A stretch of 57,336 nt of DNA from contig CAUVKI010000009.1 in the NCBI GenBank assembly GCA_963552605.1, positions 1-57,336 of the forward strand, written 5' to 3'. The notes under the pieces were generated by a model. The model had not been told where the DNA came from, made no database searches, and saw only the letters and a list, made by a program, of their open reading frames with translations. Position numbers and translations under genes: made by a program. Below, one piece after another: positions 8,902 to 17,232 of the stretch. Within the stretch, counting starts at the first letter, position 1, and the number at the start of each line of letters is the position of its first letter. Source of the DNA: CAUVKI01 sp963552605 (lineage in GTDB: Bacteria; Bacillota; Clostridia; Tissierellales; Peptoniphilaceae).

Positions 8902-9846
8902 CTATTCATCAGACTTTCTTAGAGATAATCCCAGTTCTCTAAGTTTATTTTTTACTTCCTCAAGGGATTTCTTCCCCAAATTTCTGACCTTCATCATATC
9001 TTCTTCAGATTTTTCAATCAGCTCTTCCACAGAATTGATATTGGCTCTCTTTAGGCAATTATAACTCCTGACGGAAAAATCCAATTCCTCTACGGTCATC
9101 ACCATAACTTTTTCTTTTTCGTCTTCTTCTTTTTCCACCATTATCTCAACATCTTGGATATGATTTGTGAGATTTATAAATAAATTTAGGTGCTCGCTCA
9201 TAATTTTAGCTCCGAGAGAAATTCCCTCGTCGGGAGAAATGCTGCCGTCCGTCCACACTTCCATAGTAAGCTTCTCATAATCGGTTCTTCCTCCCACTCT
9301 GGTTGGAGTGACATCAAAATTCACTCGCCTTGTGGGATTATAAAGTGAATCAATTGGAATTGTGCCGATGGGCAAGTCCTCAGATTTATTTTTATCAGCC
9401 ACATCATAACCTCTCCCTTTAGCCAAAACCATATCTATATGAAGTTTTCCCTGCTCATTCAAGGTGGCTATATGGGCGTTGGGATTAACCACCTCCACAT
9501 CACTTGAAGTTTTTATATGCTTTGCGGTCACTTCCCCTACGCCCTCAAAATCTATTGAAATTTCTTCACTGTCAAAATCGCCGAAAGTTCTGAAAGCCAG
9601 ACCCTTAATATTTAAAATAATTTCCGGCACATCTTCAAGCACTCCGGGGATAGTTGAAAACTCGTGAAGCACTCCGGAAATAAGCACCGTCTTAACGGCA
9701 GCGCCCGGCAGGGACGAGAGGAGAATTCTGCGAAGAGCATTCCCCAAAGTGGATGCATATCCGCGCTCAAGGGGCTCAATGGTAAACCTGCCATAATCTT
9801 TACTTAATTCTTTGATTTCGATTTTCGGTTTTTCGATTTCTAACAT
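8902..9846 (-). CDS. rpoA: DNA-directed RNA polymerase subunit alpha
   Basis: Protein of 314 residues that dimerises to start assembly of RNA polymerase. The N-terminal domain contains GNALRRILLSSLPGAAV, the conserved alpha dimer-interface motif. An acidic linker (EKEEDEKEK) leads to the C-terminal domain, which contacts UP elements and activators (LDFSVRSYNCLKRANINSVE, then MMKVRNLGKKSLEEVKNKL). I chose the ATG of MLEIEKPKIE, with GGGGGA upstream; the longer reading adds seven unlikely residues. It lies between rpsD and rplQ as in all Firmicutes. Confidence 0.97.
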   Translation of the reverse strand: MLEIEKPKIEIKELSKDYGRFTIEPLERGYASTLGNALRRILLSSLPGAAVKTVLISGVLHEFSTIPGVLEDVPEIILNIKGLAFRTFGDFDSEEISIDFEGVGEVTAKHIKTSSDVEVVNPNAHIATLNEQGKLHIDMVLAKGRGYDVADKNKSEDLPIGTIPIDSLYNPTRRVNFDVTPTRVGGRTDYEKLTMEVWTDGSISPDEGISLGAKIMSEHLNLFINLTNHIQDVEIMVEKEEDEKEKVMVMTVEELDFSVRSYNCLKRANINSVEELIEKSEEDMMKVRNLGKKSLEEVKNKLRELGLSLRKSDE

Positions 9847-9878
9847 GGCTCCCCCTTTAAAGGTCAAACAGATACTTA

Positions 9879-10472
9879 TTACTTAGAATAGAGCTCGACA
9901 ATCAGCTTCTCCTCGATAGGCAAATCCAATTCTTCACGTTTAGGCTCTTCCACAATCGTGGCTTTCATCTTATCATAATCCACATTCAGCCAAGAAACCA
10001 CTCCCACCGGATGAGTCTCTATATTCTCTTTGATCTTTTTGTGATCTCTTGAAGCTTCTTTAACCTCAATCACATCACCTCTATTGAGCGTTGCGGAGGG
10101 GACATCATGCTTTTTTCCGTTCAAAGTGAAATGCCCGTGCACAACCATCTGTCTTGCCTCTTTTCTGCTCGAAGCAAATCCGGTTCTGTACACAACATTG
10201 TCCATTCGAAGTTCCAAGAGCTTAAGAAGATTTTCACCGCTAAGACCTCTCATCTTACTTGCACGTTGGTAGAGTTTTCGGAATTGTTTTTCCTGCATAC
10301 CGTAGACAAACTTAGCTTTTTGTTTTTCCCTAAGCTGCATACCGTATTCGGATACCTTCTTCACTCTGCCTTTTTTCTTGCGCTTTCTGGACTCTTTGGA
10401 GTAGCCCATAAGCACAGGTTCTACACCCACTCTTTCGGTTCTCTTGAGGATAGGTCCCATATATCTTGACAT
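9879..10472 (-). CDS. rpsD: 30S ribosomal protein S4
   Basis: Primary 16S rRNA-binding protein of 197 residues, also known as an mRNA-binding autoregulator and antitermination factor in some bacteria. The S4 RNA-binding fold is seen as LELRMDNVVYRTGFASSRKE and ARQMVVHGHFTLNGKKHDVP. The N-terminal region has no zinc-binding cysteines, so this is the Zn-independent form. AGGAGG stands 5 nt before the ATG. In this organism rpsD is inside the alpha operon, between rpsK and rpoA. Confidence 0.97.
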   Translation of the reverse strand: MSRYMGPILKRTERVGVEPVLMGYSKESRKRKKKGRVKKVSEYGMQLREKQKAKFVYGMQEKQFRKLYQRASKMRGLSGENLLKLLELRMDNVVYRTGFASSRKEARQMVVHGHFTLNGKKHDVPSATLNRGDVIEVKEASRDHKKIKENIETHPVGVVSWLNVDYDKMKATIVEEPKREELDLPIEEKLIVELYSK

Positions 10473-10481
10473 AAACTCCTC

Positions 10482-10880
10482 CTACACTCTTCTTCTCTTA
10501 GGCGGACGGCACCCATTATGAGGAATTGGTGTGACATCCTTAATCATATTGACTTCCAACCCTGCAGCTTGAAGCGAACGAATAGCGGACTCTCTCCCTG
10601 CACCGGGACCTTTTACATATACTTCAACGCTCTTTAGACCGTGTTCCATAGCTTTCCTTGCCGCATCCTCGGCAGCCTGCTGCGCAGCAAAGGGAGTGGA
10701 CTTTCTTGAACCTCTAAAACCCAACTGTCCGGCACTCGCCCAAGAAATCACATTGCCCTGCATATCCGTCAAGGTTACCATTGTGTTATTGAAACTTGAG
10801 GAAATATGCGCCTGTCCTCGATCGATATTCTTCCTCTCACGGCGTCTAACACGGGTCTTTGCCGTTTTCTTTCCTGCCAT
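10482..10880 (-). CDS. rpsK: 30S ribosomal protein S11
   Basis: Protein of 132 residues forming part of the platform of the small subunit near the mRNA exit. Diagnostic stretches are AHISSSFNNTMVTLTDMQGN, PFAAQQAAEDAARKAMEHG and the C-terminal DVTPIPHNGCRPPKRRRV. It sits 11 nt after rpsM and 9 nt before rpsD, in the usual alpha-operon order. Confidence 0.97.
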   Translation of the reverse strand: MAGKKTAKTRVRRRERKNIDRGQAHISSSFNNTMVTLTDMQGNVISWASAGQLGFRGSRKSTPFAAQQAAEDAARKAMEHGLKSVEVYVKGPGAGRESAIRSLQAAGLEVNMIKDVTPIPHNGCRPPKRRRV

Positions 10881-10891
10881 TTCTACCTCCC

Positions 10892-11251
10892 CTACTTCTT
10901 AGCACTGCTTCTCTTAGGACCTTTGCGGGTACGCGCATTAGTTTTGGTTCTTTGCCCTCTCACAGGCAATCCTTTCTTATGGCGAATACCTCTATAGCAA
11001 TTTATTTCCCTAAGTCTTTTTATATTCAGAGCGACTTCTCTTCTCAAATCTCCTTCAACGGGATAACCGTCTACGATATCCCGAATTTTATTCTCCTCGG
11101 TTTCCGTTAAATCTTTGACTCTCGTTGAAGGGTCAACTCCGGCTTTCTTCAAAATTTCATTGGATCTTGATCGGCCGATACCGTAGATATAAGTTAGACC
11201 GATCTCAATTCGCTTCTCGCGCGGTAGATCGATCCCTGAAATTCTTGCCAT
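10892..11251 (-). CDS. rpsM: 30S ribosomal protein S13
   Basis: Protein of 119 residues in the head of the small subunit that contacts the P-site tRNA and L5. The start MARISGIDLPREKRIEIGLT and the basic tail KGLPVRGQRTKTNARTRKGP are typical. A well-placed AGGAGG precedes the ATG. It lies 9 nt after the small rpmJ gene. Confidence 0.97.
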   Translation of the reverse strand: MARISGIDLPREKRIEIGLTYIYGIGRSRSNEILKKAGVDPSTRVKDLTETEENKIRDIVDGYPVEGDLRREVALNIKRLREINCYRGIRHKKGLPVRGQRTKTNARTRKGPKRSSAKK

Positions 11252-11260
11252 AAATACCTC

Positions 11261-11374
11261 CTATCCTTGTCGTTGTTTATGTCTGGGATTCTCGCAAATC
11301 ACCATAACCTTGCCTTTACGCTTGATGATTTTGCATTTCTCACACATTTTTTTCACCGACGGTCTGACTTTCAT
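11261..11374 (-). CDS. rpmJ: 50S ribosomal protein L36 (zinc-binding form)
   Basis: Gene of 37 codons that is easy to miss because of its size. The translation runs MKVRPSVKKMCEKCKIIKRK and ends ICENPRHKQRQG. The cysteines in CEKC plus the later Cys and His make the zinc site of the C+ form of L36. L36 buttresses 23S rRNA near the GTPase-associated centre. AGGAGG lies upstream of the ATG, and the gene sits between infA and rpsM as in other Firmicutes. Confidence 0.96.
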   Translation of the reverse strand: MKVRPSVKKMCEKCKIIKRKGKVMVICENPRHKQRQG

Positions 11375-11383
11375 AATTACCTC

Positions 11384-11602
11384 CTATTTATGTCTCCAAG
11401 TAATTCTGCCTTTTGTGAGATCATAGGGTGATAGCTCCAAGGTAACACCGTCTCCCGGAAGAATTCTTATGTTATTCATTCTGAGCTTTCCGGAAATATG
11501 TGCCAAAATCTCGTGCCCGTTTTTCAAGCGCACTTTGAAAATTGCATTCGGGAGCGCATCTGTTACCTGTCCCTCAACTTCTATAACATCGGATTTAGAC
11601 AT
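11384..11602 (-). CDS. infA: translation initiation factor IF-1
   Basis: Single OB-fold protein of 72 residues that binds the A site of the 30S subunit and helps IF-2 and IF-3 set up initiation. The family hallmark is NGHEILAHISGKLRMNNIRI followed by LPGDGVTLELSPYDLTKGRI. Its start overlaps the end of the KOW gene by 8 nt, which suggests coupled translation. Length is exact for the family. Confidence 0.97.
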   Translation of the reverse strand: MSKSDVIEVEGQVTDALPNAIFKVRLKNGHEILAHISGKLRMNNIRILPGDGVTLELSPYDLTKGRITWRHK

Positions 11603-11906
11603 CCCTCTCTCCTTCCAAAGAACGCTTATCTCTATAAGCTTTGAGCAATTTTCTTATTAAAGCATCTTTTGTACCGTCCGGATTATTACCAAAGCCTATA
11701 TCAAAAACCTTTTTGGTAATCCCCAAATGCTTTTTTCGCTTTTTTTTGGGATTCACAAGCTTTCTCTTGTCTCCATCGACCACATAAAAAAACTCAGACT
11801 CTCCGCAAAGGCCCGATGCATTATCCGAGATAATATAAAACTTTCCCTTATCCCTACCTTGCTTGGAAAACGCCACACGTCCCCTGTATAAAGAATTTCG
11901 ATCCAT
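11595..11906 (-). CDS. KOW domain RNA-binding protein, ribosomal L14e/L6e/L27e-like
   Basis: Basic protein of 103 residues with a KOW-type start (RGRVAFSKQGRDKGKFYIIS) and a KKRKKHLGIT motif, like archaeal and eukaryotic L14e proteins. Genes of this type are found beside infA in many clostridia, where they are annotated as KOW domain RNA-binding proteins without a proven role. It sits between adk and infA. In many relatives a methionine aminopeptidase gene (map) also lies here, but here the adk stop is 8 nt away. A ribosome-associated role is inferred from position and composition. Confidence 0.85.
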   Translation of the reverse strand: MDRNSLYRGRVAFSKQGRDKGKFYIISDNASGLCGESEFFYVVDGDKRKLVNPKKKRKKHLGITKKVFDIGFGNNPDGTKDALIRKLLKAYRDKRSLEGERDV

Positions 11907-11914
11907 ATTACCCT

Positions 11915-12556
11915 CTATGCAAGCAATTTTGAAATCTCGGAAAAAATCTCATCAATACCCAAGGTTCCGTCAACGTTCTTAAGCACTTTGCGTCCTCTGT
12001 AAAAATCTATCAGCGGTGCAGTCTGCGCCTCATAAACCGACACACGTGTCTTTACTGTGGCTTCCGTATCGTCATCTCTCTGATAAAGTTCTCCTCCGCA
12101 CGAGCTGCACAAACCCTCCTTATCGGGAGGTTGATTTTTTATGTGGTAGCTTTCTCCGCAAGTTTTACAAACTCTTCTTCCGGAAATTCTCTCCACCAAT
12201 ACTTCGGAATTTGCCACCAAATTGACGGCACAATCTATCTTTCTTCCAAGCGAAACCAAATCTTTCTCCAAAGCTTCAGCCTGACTTATGGTTCTGGGGT
12301 ATCCGTCAAGGAGAAATCCCGCCTCGCAATCATCCTTGCGAATTCTTTCGGACACCATCGAAATCACAACGGCGTCGGGAACCAAAAGCCCTCTGTCCAT
12401 ATATTCCTTGGCTTCCTTACCGAGAGGAGTGCCTTGAGAAATATTTTCTCTTAGCATATCCCCCGTCGAAATATGAGGAATTTTTTTGAGCTTTGAAATC
12501 TCTTTTGCCTGAGTACCTTTTCCCACGCCCGGAGGTCCTAATAAAATCACATTCAT
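11915..12556 (-). CDS. adk: adenylate kinase (zinc-binding lid)
   Basis: Enzyme of 213 residues that interconverts ATP + AMP and 2 ADP. The P-loop GPPGVGKGTQA is at the N-terminus, and the AMP-binding stretch HISTGDMLRENI and DGYPRTISQAEAL follow. The lid at about residues 125-160 carries CKTC and CSSC, the four-cysteine zinc site typical of Gram-positive adenylate kinases. It follows secY by 4 nt, as in the spc operon of most Firmicutes. Confidence 0.97.
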   Translation of the reverse strand: MNVILLGPPGVGKGTQAKEISKLKKIPHISTGDMLRENISQGTPLGKEAKEYMDRGLLVPDAVVISMVSERIRKDDCEAGFLLDGYPRTISQAEALEKDLVSLGRKIDCAVNLVANSEVLVERISGRRVCKTCGESYHIKNQPPDKEGLCSSCGGELYQRDDDTEATVKTRVSVYEAQTAPLIDFYRGRKVLKNVDGTLGIDEIFSEISKLLA

Positions 12557-12560
12557 ATCT

Positions 12561-13841
12561 TTACCCCAAGAACCCTTTATAATGTCTCATCATCATTTGC
12601 GCCTCCAGCATCTTAACAAATTCAATCGCCACACCTACAACAATGATAACACTGGTTCCGGTGAACGAAGCATTCATCTTCAAAAGCTTCTCAATCAAAA
12701 TGGGTACCGATGCCAAAAAGGCTAACTGCACTCCTCCGATAAAGGTAATCCTTGAAACAATCTTCGAAAGAAAATCGCTTGTAGGTCTACCCGGTCTTAT
12801 TCCGGGGATAAAGCCTCCGTTTTGCTGTAAGCTCTTTGAATATTCCACGGTATTAAACTGTATAGCCGTGTAAAAGTATGCAAAAAACAAAATCAGGCAA
12901 AAATCAAAAATCAAGTACACCCACACTCCGACGCTTCCCTGCGGAGTCAAAAAATCCGTAACAAACTTCTTAAATCCTGAATCCTGCTTTGCAAACATTC
13001 CAATTGTCTGGGGAATTGCTAAAATCGTGTTTGCAAAAATCACGGGCATAACTCCCGACATTGAAACTTTAATCGGTATATGAGTGGACTGCCCTCCATA
13101 CATCTTTCTTCCGACCATTCGTTTGGCATACTGTACGGGAACTTTCCTCGTGCCTTCCTGAAGTCTTACAACGAAAGCAACGATCAGGAGCATCAAAATG
13201 ACAAATATGACATACTTTACAATGTTAAGTTCTCCCACCTTCATAAGCTGCAAAGCCCTCATCACATCATTAGGAAGTTTCGCAATAATACCCGTAAATA
13301 TCAAAAGAGAAATACCGTTTCCAACACCTCTCTCGGTAATGATATCTCCAAGCCAAATCAAAAATGAAGAACCCGCCACCAACGAAATCAGGACTATTAT
13401 ATCTTGAAAAGGATTGGTTGCGGTCATAGCTTTTCTAAATACTCCGAAAGTAAATCCGAATGCCTGAATTGCCGCAAGTCCTACCGACAGATATCTGGTA
13501 TAGGAGTTGATCTTTCTCCTTCCGGACTCTCCTTCTTTGGCAAGCTCTCCAAGACTCGGAAAAGCCACCGTCAAAAGCTGAATGACAATTGAAGCGGTGA
13601 TATAAGGATATATGTTCGTGGCAAAAATGGAGAAGTTGGAAAATGTGCCGCCGCCCATCAAATCCAAAAATTGCAACACACTTCCTTGTGCACTCTCAAT
13701 CTGCTGACGAATTACCTCTCTGTCTATATAAGGAACCGGAATTGAAGCTCCGATACGATATACTACAAGCATAAGAAGCGTAAAGACCATCTTCCTGCGA
13801 AGTTCCGGTATCTTCCAAGCTTCTTTCAGCGTCTTTAGCAT
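12561..13841 (-). CDS. secY: preprotein translocase subunit SecY
   Basis: Channel-forming subunit of the Sec translocase, 426 residues with ten predicted membrane spans. Family stretches include RRKMVFTLLMLVVYRIGASI at the N-terminus, GNGISLLIFTGI, and GFIPGIRPGRPTSDFLSKI near the large C-terminal cytosolic loop. The ATG chosen (MLKTLKEAWK) overlaps the rplO stop by 7 nt with GAGGTG upstream; an in-frame ATG 15 nt earlier is less likely. Confidence 0.97.
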   Translation of the reverse strand: MLKTLKEAWKIPELRRKMVFTLLMLVVYRIGASIPVPYIDREVIRQQIESAQGSVLQFLDLMGGGTFSNFSIFATNIYPYITASIVIQLLTVAFPSLGELAKEGESGRRKINSYTRYLSVGLAAIQAFGFTFGVFRKAMTATNPFQDIIVLISLVAGSSFLIWLGDIITERGVGNGISLLIFTGIIAKLPNDVMRALQLMKVGELNIVKYVIFVILMLLIVAFVVRLQEGTRKVPVQYAKRMVGRKMYGGQSTHIPIKVSMSGVMPVIFANTILAIPQTIGMFAKQDSGFKKFVTDFLTPQGSVGVWVYLIFDFCLILFFAYFYTAIQFNTVEYSKSLQQNGGFIPGIRPGRPTSDFLSKIVSRITFIGGVQLAFLASVPILIEKLLKMNASFTGTSVIIVVGVAIEFVKMLEAQMMMRHYKGFLG

Positions 13842-14296
13842 TCCTGCACCTCGCAAGTTCCGCCTGCAGCCTCTATTTTACTTTTAGCCTGAGCGGTAAA
13901 CTTATGCGCCTTTACCGTAAGTTTTTTGGTGAGCTCTCCGTCTCCTAAAATCTTAAGACCGTCCTTTGCATCACTTAAGTGAATTATTCCTCTCTCCGCC
14001 AAAAAATCCAAATCAACGGTGGTGCCGTTTTCCAATTCATCCAACACCCTCACATTCACTATCGCAAATTGTTTCTTGAAAGGATTTTTAAACCCTCTCT
14101 TCGGAAGTCTTCTGAATAAAGGCATTTGTCCGCCTTCAAATCCCGGTCTTACTCCGCCGCCTGAACGAGCATTTTGACCTTTATGTCCCTTTCCGGCGGT
14201 TTTTCCCGTACCCGATCCGATACCTCGACCTAATCTCTTTCTCGCCTTTTTTCCGCCGCCGGCTGCGGGTTGGAGGTTATGCAATTCCAACTTCAT
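13835..14296 (-). CDS. rplO: 50S ribosomal protein L15
   Basis: Protein of 153 residues and a late assembly protein of the large subunit. The start MKLELHNLQPAAGGGKKARK and the glycine-rich GRGIGSGTGKTAGKGHKGQ are diagnostic. The C-terminal KLTVKAHKFTAQAKSKIEAA completes the fold. It lies 12 nt after rpmD and overlaps secY. Confidence 0.97.
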   Translation of the reverse strand: MKLELHNLQPAAGGGKKARKRLGRGIGSGTGKTAGKGHKGQNARSGGGVRPGFEGGQMPLFRRLPKRGFKNPFKKQFAIVNVRVLDELENGTTVDLDFLAERGIIHLSDAKDGLKILGDGELTKKLTVKAHKFTAQAKSKIEAAGGTCEVQEC

Positions 14297-14308
14297 TTCT
14301 TCACCTCC

Positions 14309-14485
14309 CTACTCCACAATCTCGACCATATAGTCGACTTGCTTGAGCATTCCGCGAATTTGCGGTGTATCCTGTTTTTCTAAAATTTGATAAGTCTTTT
14401 TGAAACCCAATGCCTCTATCGTGCGCCTGTGTTTTGCCGGAGTGCCTATCACGCTTTTTTTAAGTCTGATTTTAATATTCGCCAT
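14309..14485 (-). CDS. rpmD: 50S ribosomal protein L30
   Basis: Small protein of 58 residues: MANIKIRLKKSVIGTPAKHR, then TIEALGFKKTYQILEKQDTP. Two ATGs occur six bases apart. The inner one is 7 nt from AAGGAG, the outer only 1 nt, so the inner start is preferred. The short, ancestral L30 length is normal for bacteria. Confidence 0.95.
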   Translation of the reverse strand: MANIKIRLKKSVIGTPAKHRRTIEALGFKKTYQILEKQDTPQIRGMLKQVDYMVEIVE

Positions 14486-14496
14486 AGCCATTCTCC

Positions 14497-15126
14497 TTAT
14501 TTCAAAATTTCTTCTACCGTTTTACCGCGAAGTCTTGCCACATCTTCAACACGCTTAAGCCCCTTTAGAGCTTCCATTGCGGCATTAACTATATTTCTGG
14601 GATTGCTTGAGCCGAGGCACTTGGTCTTTACATCTTCAATTCCTGCCAACTCGCAGACCGCACGCACAGCTCCTCCCGCAATAACTCCCGAACCCTCTTT
14701 TGCAGGTTTCAAAAGCACCCTGCCCGCGCCGAACTCTCCTATGATTTCATGAGGAATGGTTGTGCCTATCAAGGGAACTTTAATCAGATGTTTTTTTGCG
14801 TCTTCCTTTGCCTTGCGAATTGCCTCCGGAACTTCCGCAGCCTTAGCCATTCCGCAACCCACTCTGCCCTTTTGATCTCCTATGACTATAAGTGCATTAA
14901 ACCTTATATTTCGTCCGCCCTTAACAGTTTTTGCGACTCTGTTGATTGCCACCAGGCGATCCTGAAATTCTTCTTTCTCCTTGGGAGCTTTATCAAACTT
15001 GCGGTTTTGTTTTTTGCGATTATCACGGTTATCTCTGTTATCCTTGCCGTTTCCTCTAGCACCCTGACCTCTTCTTTTGTTGCCACGATTATTTCTTTCA
15101 GGTTTCTTTTCAGTAGTATTTTCCAT
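14497..15126 (-). CDS. rpsE: 30S ribosomal protein S5 with long disordered N-terminus
   Basis: S5 lines the mRNA entry channel and affects decoding accuracy. The S5 core starts near residue 52 (FQDRLVAINRVAKTVKGGRN) and continues with NALIVIGDQKGRVGCGMAKA and the C-terminal fold ending GKTVEEILK. The first roughly 50 residues are an Asn/Arg/Lys-rich low-complexity extension (NRGNKRRGQGARGNGKDNRD), so the protein is 209 rather than about 166 residues. AGGGGG precedes the ATG. Position between rplR and rpmD is standard. Confidence 0.96.
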   Translation of the reverse strand: MENTTEKKPERNNRGNKRRGQGARGNGKDNRDNRDNRKKQNRKFDKAPKEKEEFQDRLVAINRVAKTVKGGRNIRFNALIVIGDQKGRVGCGMAKAAEVPEAIRKAKEDAKKHLIKVPLIGTTIPHEIIGEFGAGRVLLKPAKEGSGVIAGGAVRAVCELAGIEDVKTKCLGSSNPRNIVNAAMEALKGLKRVEDVARLRGKTVEEILK

Positions 15127-15138
15127 GAGAACCCCCTC

Positions 15139-15501
15139 TTAGAATTTCAATCCCGCTGATCTGGCACCGTCGGCAAGCTCTTTAACTCTGCCGTGATAGA
15201 GGTAGCCTCCGCGGTCGAATACAACTTCTTCAATTCCTATCGCCTTTGTCTTCTTGGCTATCTCCTCTCCCACTCTTTTTGCAGCTTCTTTATTGTGGGT
15301 CTTCTCAATACCCAAGGACTTATCCAAAGTGGAGGCGAAAGCAAGGGTCTTTCGATTTATATCATCAATAACTTGAGCATAAAAATGCTTTCCGCTAAGA
15401 AACACGGCAAGTCTGGGTCTATCGGGAGTGCCTTGAATTTTTTTTCGGACTCTTTTGTGCCTTGCTATGCGATTTTCTTTTCTGTTTGTCTTATTAATCA
15501 A
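15139..15501 (-). CDS. rplR: 50S ribosomal protein L18
   Basis: Protein of 120 residues that binds 5S rRNA with L5 in the central protuberance. Typical stretches are RHKRVRKKIQGTPDRPRLAV and the C-terminal VVFDRGGYLYHGRVKELADG followed by ARSAGLKF. It lies 12 nt upstream of rpsE in the usual spc order. Confidence 0.97.
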   Translation of the reverse strand: MINKTNRKENRIARHKRVRKKIQGTPDRPRLAVFLSGKHFYAQVIDDINRKTLAFASTLDKSLGIEKTHNKEAAKRVGEEIAKKTKAIGIEEVVFDRGGYLYHGRVKELADGARSAGLKF

Positions 15502-15517
15502 AATCTATCACTCCCTT

Positions 15518-16057
15518 CTACTTACCGGTTTTTCCGACTTTGCGGCGAATATGTTCGCCTGCATAATGAATCCCCTTGCCCTTGTAGGGTTCAGGCTCTC
15601 GGTAGGAGCGAATTTTTGCGGAATAATTCCCGACAAGCTGTTTATTTATCCCCTTGACTACAATTCTGTTGGGAGAGGGCACTTCAACTTCAATACCCTC
15701 GGGATCCGTAAGATCCAACGGGTGAGAAAATCCCAAATTTAAAGAAAGCACCTTGCCGTTCTTTGCGGCGCGATATCCCGTACCCTCTATCTCAAGAGTT
15801 TTTTGAAATCCTTGGGTCACTCCCTCAACCATATTCGCTATCAAAGCCCTTGACAAACCGTGAAGCGCTCTGTGTCTTTTTTGATCTGTGGGTCTTGAAA
15901 CGGAAAGCACTCCATCTTCAATGGAAATTTTTATATCCTTATTGATTTGTTCCGAAAGGGTTCCCTTAGGACCTTTGACCGTAACAAGGTTACTCCCGTC
16001 AATTTTTATATCCACACCCTGCGGGAGGTTAATGGGTTTTAAACCTATTCTTGACAT
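15518..16057 (-). CDS. rplF: 50S ribosomal protein L6
   Basis: Protein of 179 residues at the base of the L7/L12 stalk near the sarcin-ricin loop. The start MSRIGLKPINLPQGVDIKID and the C-terminal PEPYKGKGIHYAGEHIRRKV are diagnostic. I chose the ATG of MSRIG, which has AGGAGG upstream; the six extra residues of the longer frame overlap rpsH. Confidence 0.97.
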   Translation of the reverse strand: MSRIGLKPINLPQGVDIKIDGSNLVTVKGPKGTLSEQINKDIKISIEDGVLSVSRPTDQKRHRALHGLSRALIANMVEGVTQGFQKTLEIEGTGYRAAKNGKVLSLNLGFSHPLDLTDPEGIEVEVPSPNRIVVKGINKQLVGNYSAKIRSYREPEPYKGKGIHYAGEHIRRKVGKTGK

Positions 16058-16068
16058 ATAATGCCTCC

Positions 16069-16464
16069 TTACCATACATAGCAGAGAACTTCTCCGCCAA
16101 CGCCCGCTTCTCGTGCTTTTTTGTCCGTCAATATACCTTTAGATGTTGAAATCACCGCTATTCCTAATCCTCCCAACACCTTCGGAACTTCTTCGGCTTT
16201 GCAATAAACCTTAAGTCCCGGTTTGGAGATTCTTCTCAACCCTGAAATTACTTTTTCATTGTCTTTGCCGTATTTCAGCTGAATGCGAATTAACCCTTGC
16301 TTTCCATCTTCAATAGTATCAAACGCCTTGATATATCCTTCATCAAGCAATATTGAAGATAACGCTTTCTTTATATTTGAAGCAGGAATCTCAACGGATT
16401 CGTGCTTTGCATTTGCAGCGTTGCGAATGCGGGTAAGCATATCCGCAATAGGATCTGTCATCAT
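16069..16464 (-). CDS. rpsH: 30S ribosomal protein S8
   Basis: Primary 16S-binding protein of 131 residues; in E. coli it is also the translational repressor of the spc operon. The start DPIADMLTRIRNANAAKHES-like pattern is seen as DPIADMLTRIRNAANAKHES, and the C-terminus has GIAVISTSKGILTDKKAREA. It lies 15 nt after rpsZ and 11 nt before rplF. Confidence 0.97.
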   Translation of the reverse strand: MMTDPIADMLTRIRNAANAKHESVEIPASNIKKALSSILLDEGYIKAFDTIEDGKQGLIRIQLKYGKDNEKVISGLRRISKPGLKVYCKAEEVPKVLGGLGIAVISTSKGILTDKKAREAGVGGEVLCYVW

Positions 16465-16479
16465 TGAAAAATCCCTCCT

Positions 16480-16665
16480 TTACCAACTTGCTTTTCTCAC
16501 ACCGGGAATTTCGCCCTTATACGCAAGCTCTCTGAAACAAATACGGCATATTCCATACTTTCTGAGATATCCGTGAGGTCTTCCGCAAATCTTGCAGCGA
16601 CTGTACTCCCTTGTAGAAAATTTTTGTTTTTTCTGTTGCTTATAAATCATAGATTTCTTAGCCAA
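16480..16665 (-). CDS. rpsZ: 30S ribosomal protein S14 type Z
   Basis: Zinc-binding short S14 of 61 residues. Four cysteines appear as CKIC and CRIC around the sequence GRPHGYLRKYGI. It starts MAKKSMIYKQQKKQKFSTRE. This C+ form is the constitutive S14 of Firmicutes. It sits between rplE and rpsH. Confidence 0.97.
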   Translation of the reverse strand: MAKKSMIYKQQKKQKFSTREYSRCKICGRPHGYLRKYGICRICFRELAYKGEIPGVRKASW

Positions 16666-16676
16666 GTTATCCCTCC

Positions 16677-17219
16677 CTACCTTCTAAAAGGCATTCCAAT
16701 AAGCCTTAAGAATTCCTTTGCCTCTTCATCGGTTTTGGCAGTGGTCACTATTATGATATCCATGCCCTTAATTGAATCTATGTCATCATATTCTATCTCG
16801 GGAAATATCAGCTGCTCCTTAATTCCCAAAGCATAGTTTCCTCTGCCGTCAAAAGAAGTGTCGGATACTCCGCGAAAATCTCTCACACGAGGTAGAGCCA
16901 CATTTATCAATTTATCCAAGAAATCATACATCTTTTGGCGCCTTAAAGTCACTTTGCAGCCTATTTTCATTCCCTCACGGAGTTTAAAATTGGCAACGGA
17001 TTTTTTCGCCTTTGTGACAACGGGTCTTTGCCCTGAAATCAAAGTAAGCTCCTTAATTGCAGACTCCAAGATTTTTGGATTTTCCTTAGCCTGCCCGAGT
17101 CCCATATTGATTACCACTTTTTCAACTTTGGGAATTTCCATAACATTTTTATATTTGAAATGGCTTTGAAGTTGAGGAGCAACCTCCTCCCGATATTTTT
17201 TCTGAAGTCTTGATTCCAT
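16677..17219 (-). CDS. rplE: 50S ribosomal protein L5
   Basis: 5S rRNA-binding protein of 180 residues that contacts the P-site tRNA. The start MESRLQKKYREEVAPQLQSH and the stretches NMGLGQAKENPKILESAIKE and GRGNYALGIKEQLIFPEIEY are diagnostic. The ATG at 17219 is preferred over an in-frame ATG 30 nt upstream, which would run into the end of rplX. Confidence 0.97.
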   Translation of the reverse strand: MESRLQKKYREEVAPQLQSHFKYKNVMEIPKVEKVVINMGLGQAKENPKILESAIKELTLISGQRPVVTKAKKSVANFKLREGMKIGCKVTLRRQKMYDFLDKLINVALPRVRDFRGVSDTSFDGRGNYALGIKEQLIFPEIEYDDIDSIKGMDIIIVTTAKTDEEAKEFLRLIGMPFRR

Positions 17220-17232
17220 TTTTGCTCCTTTC

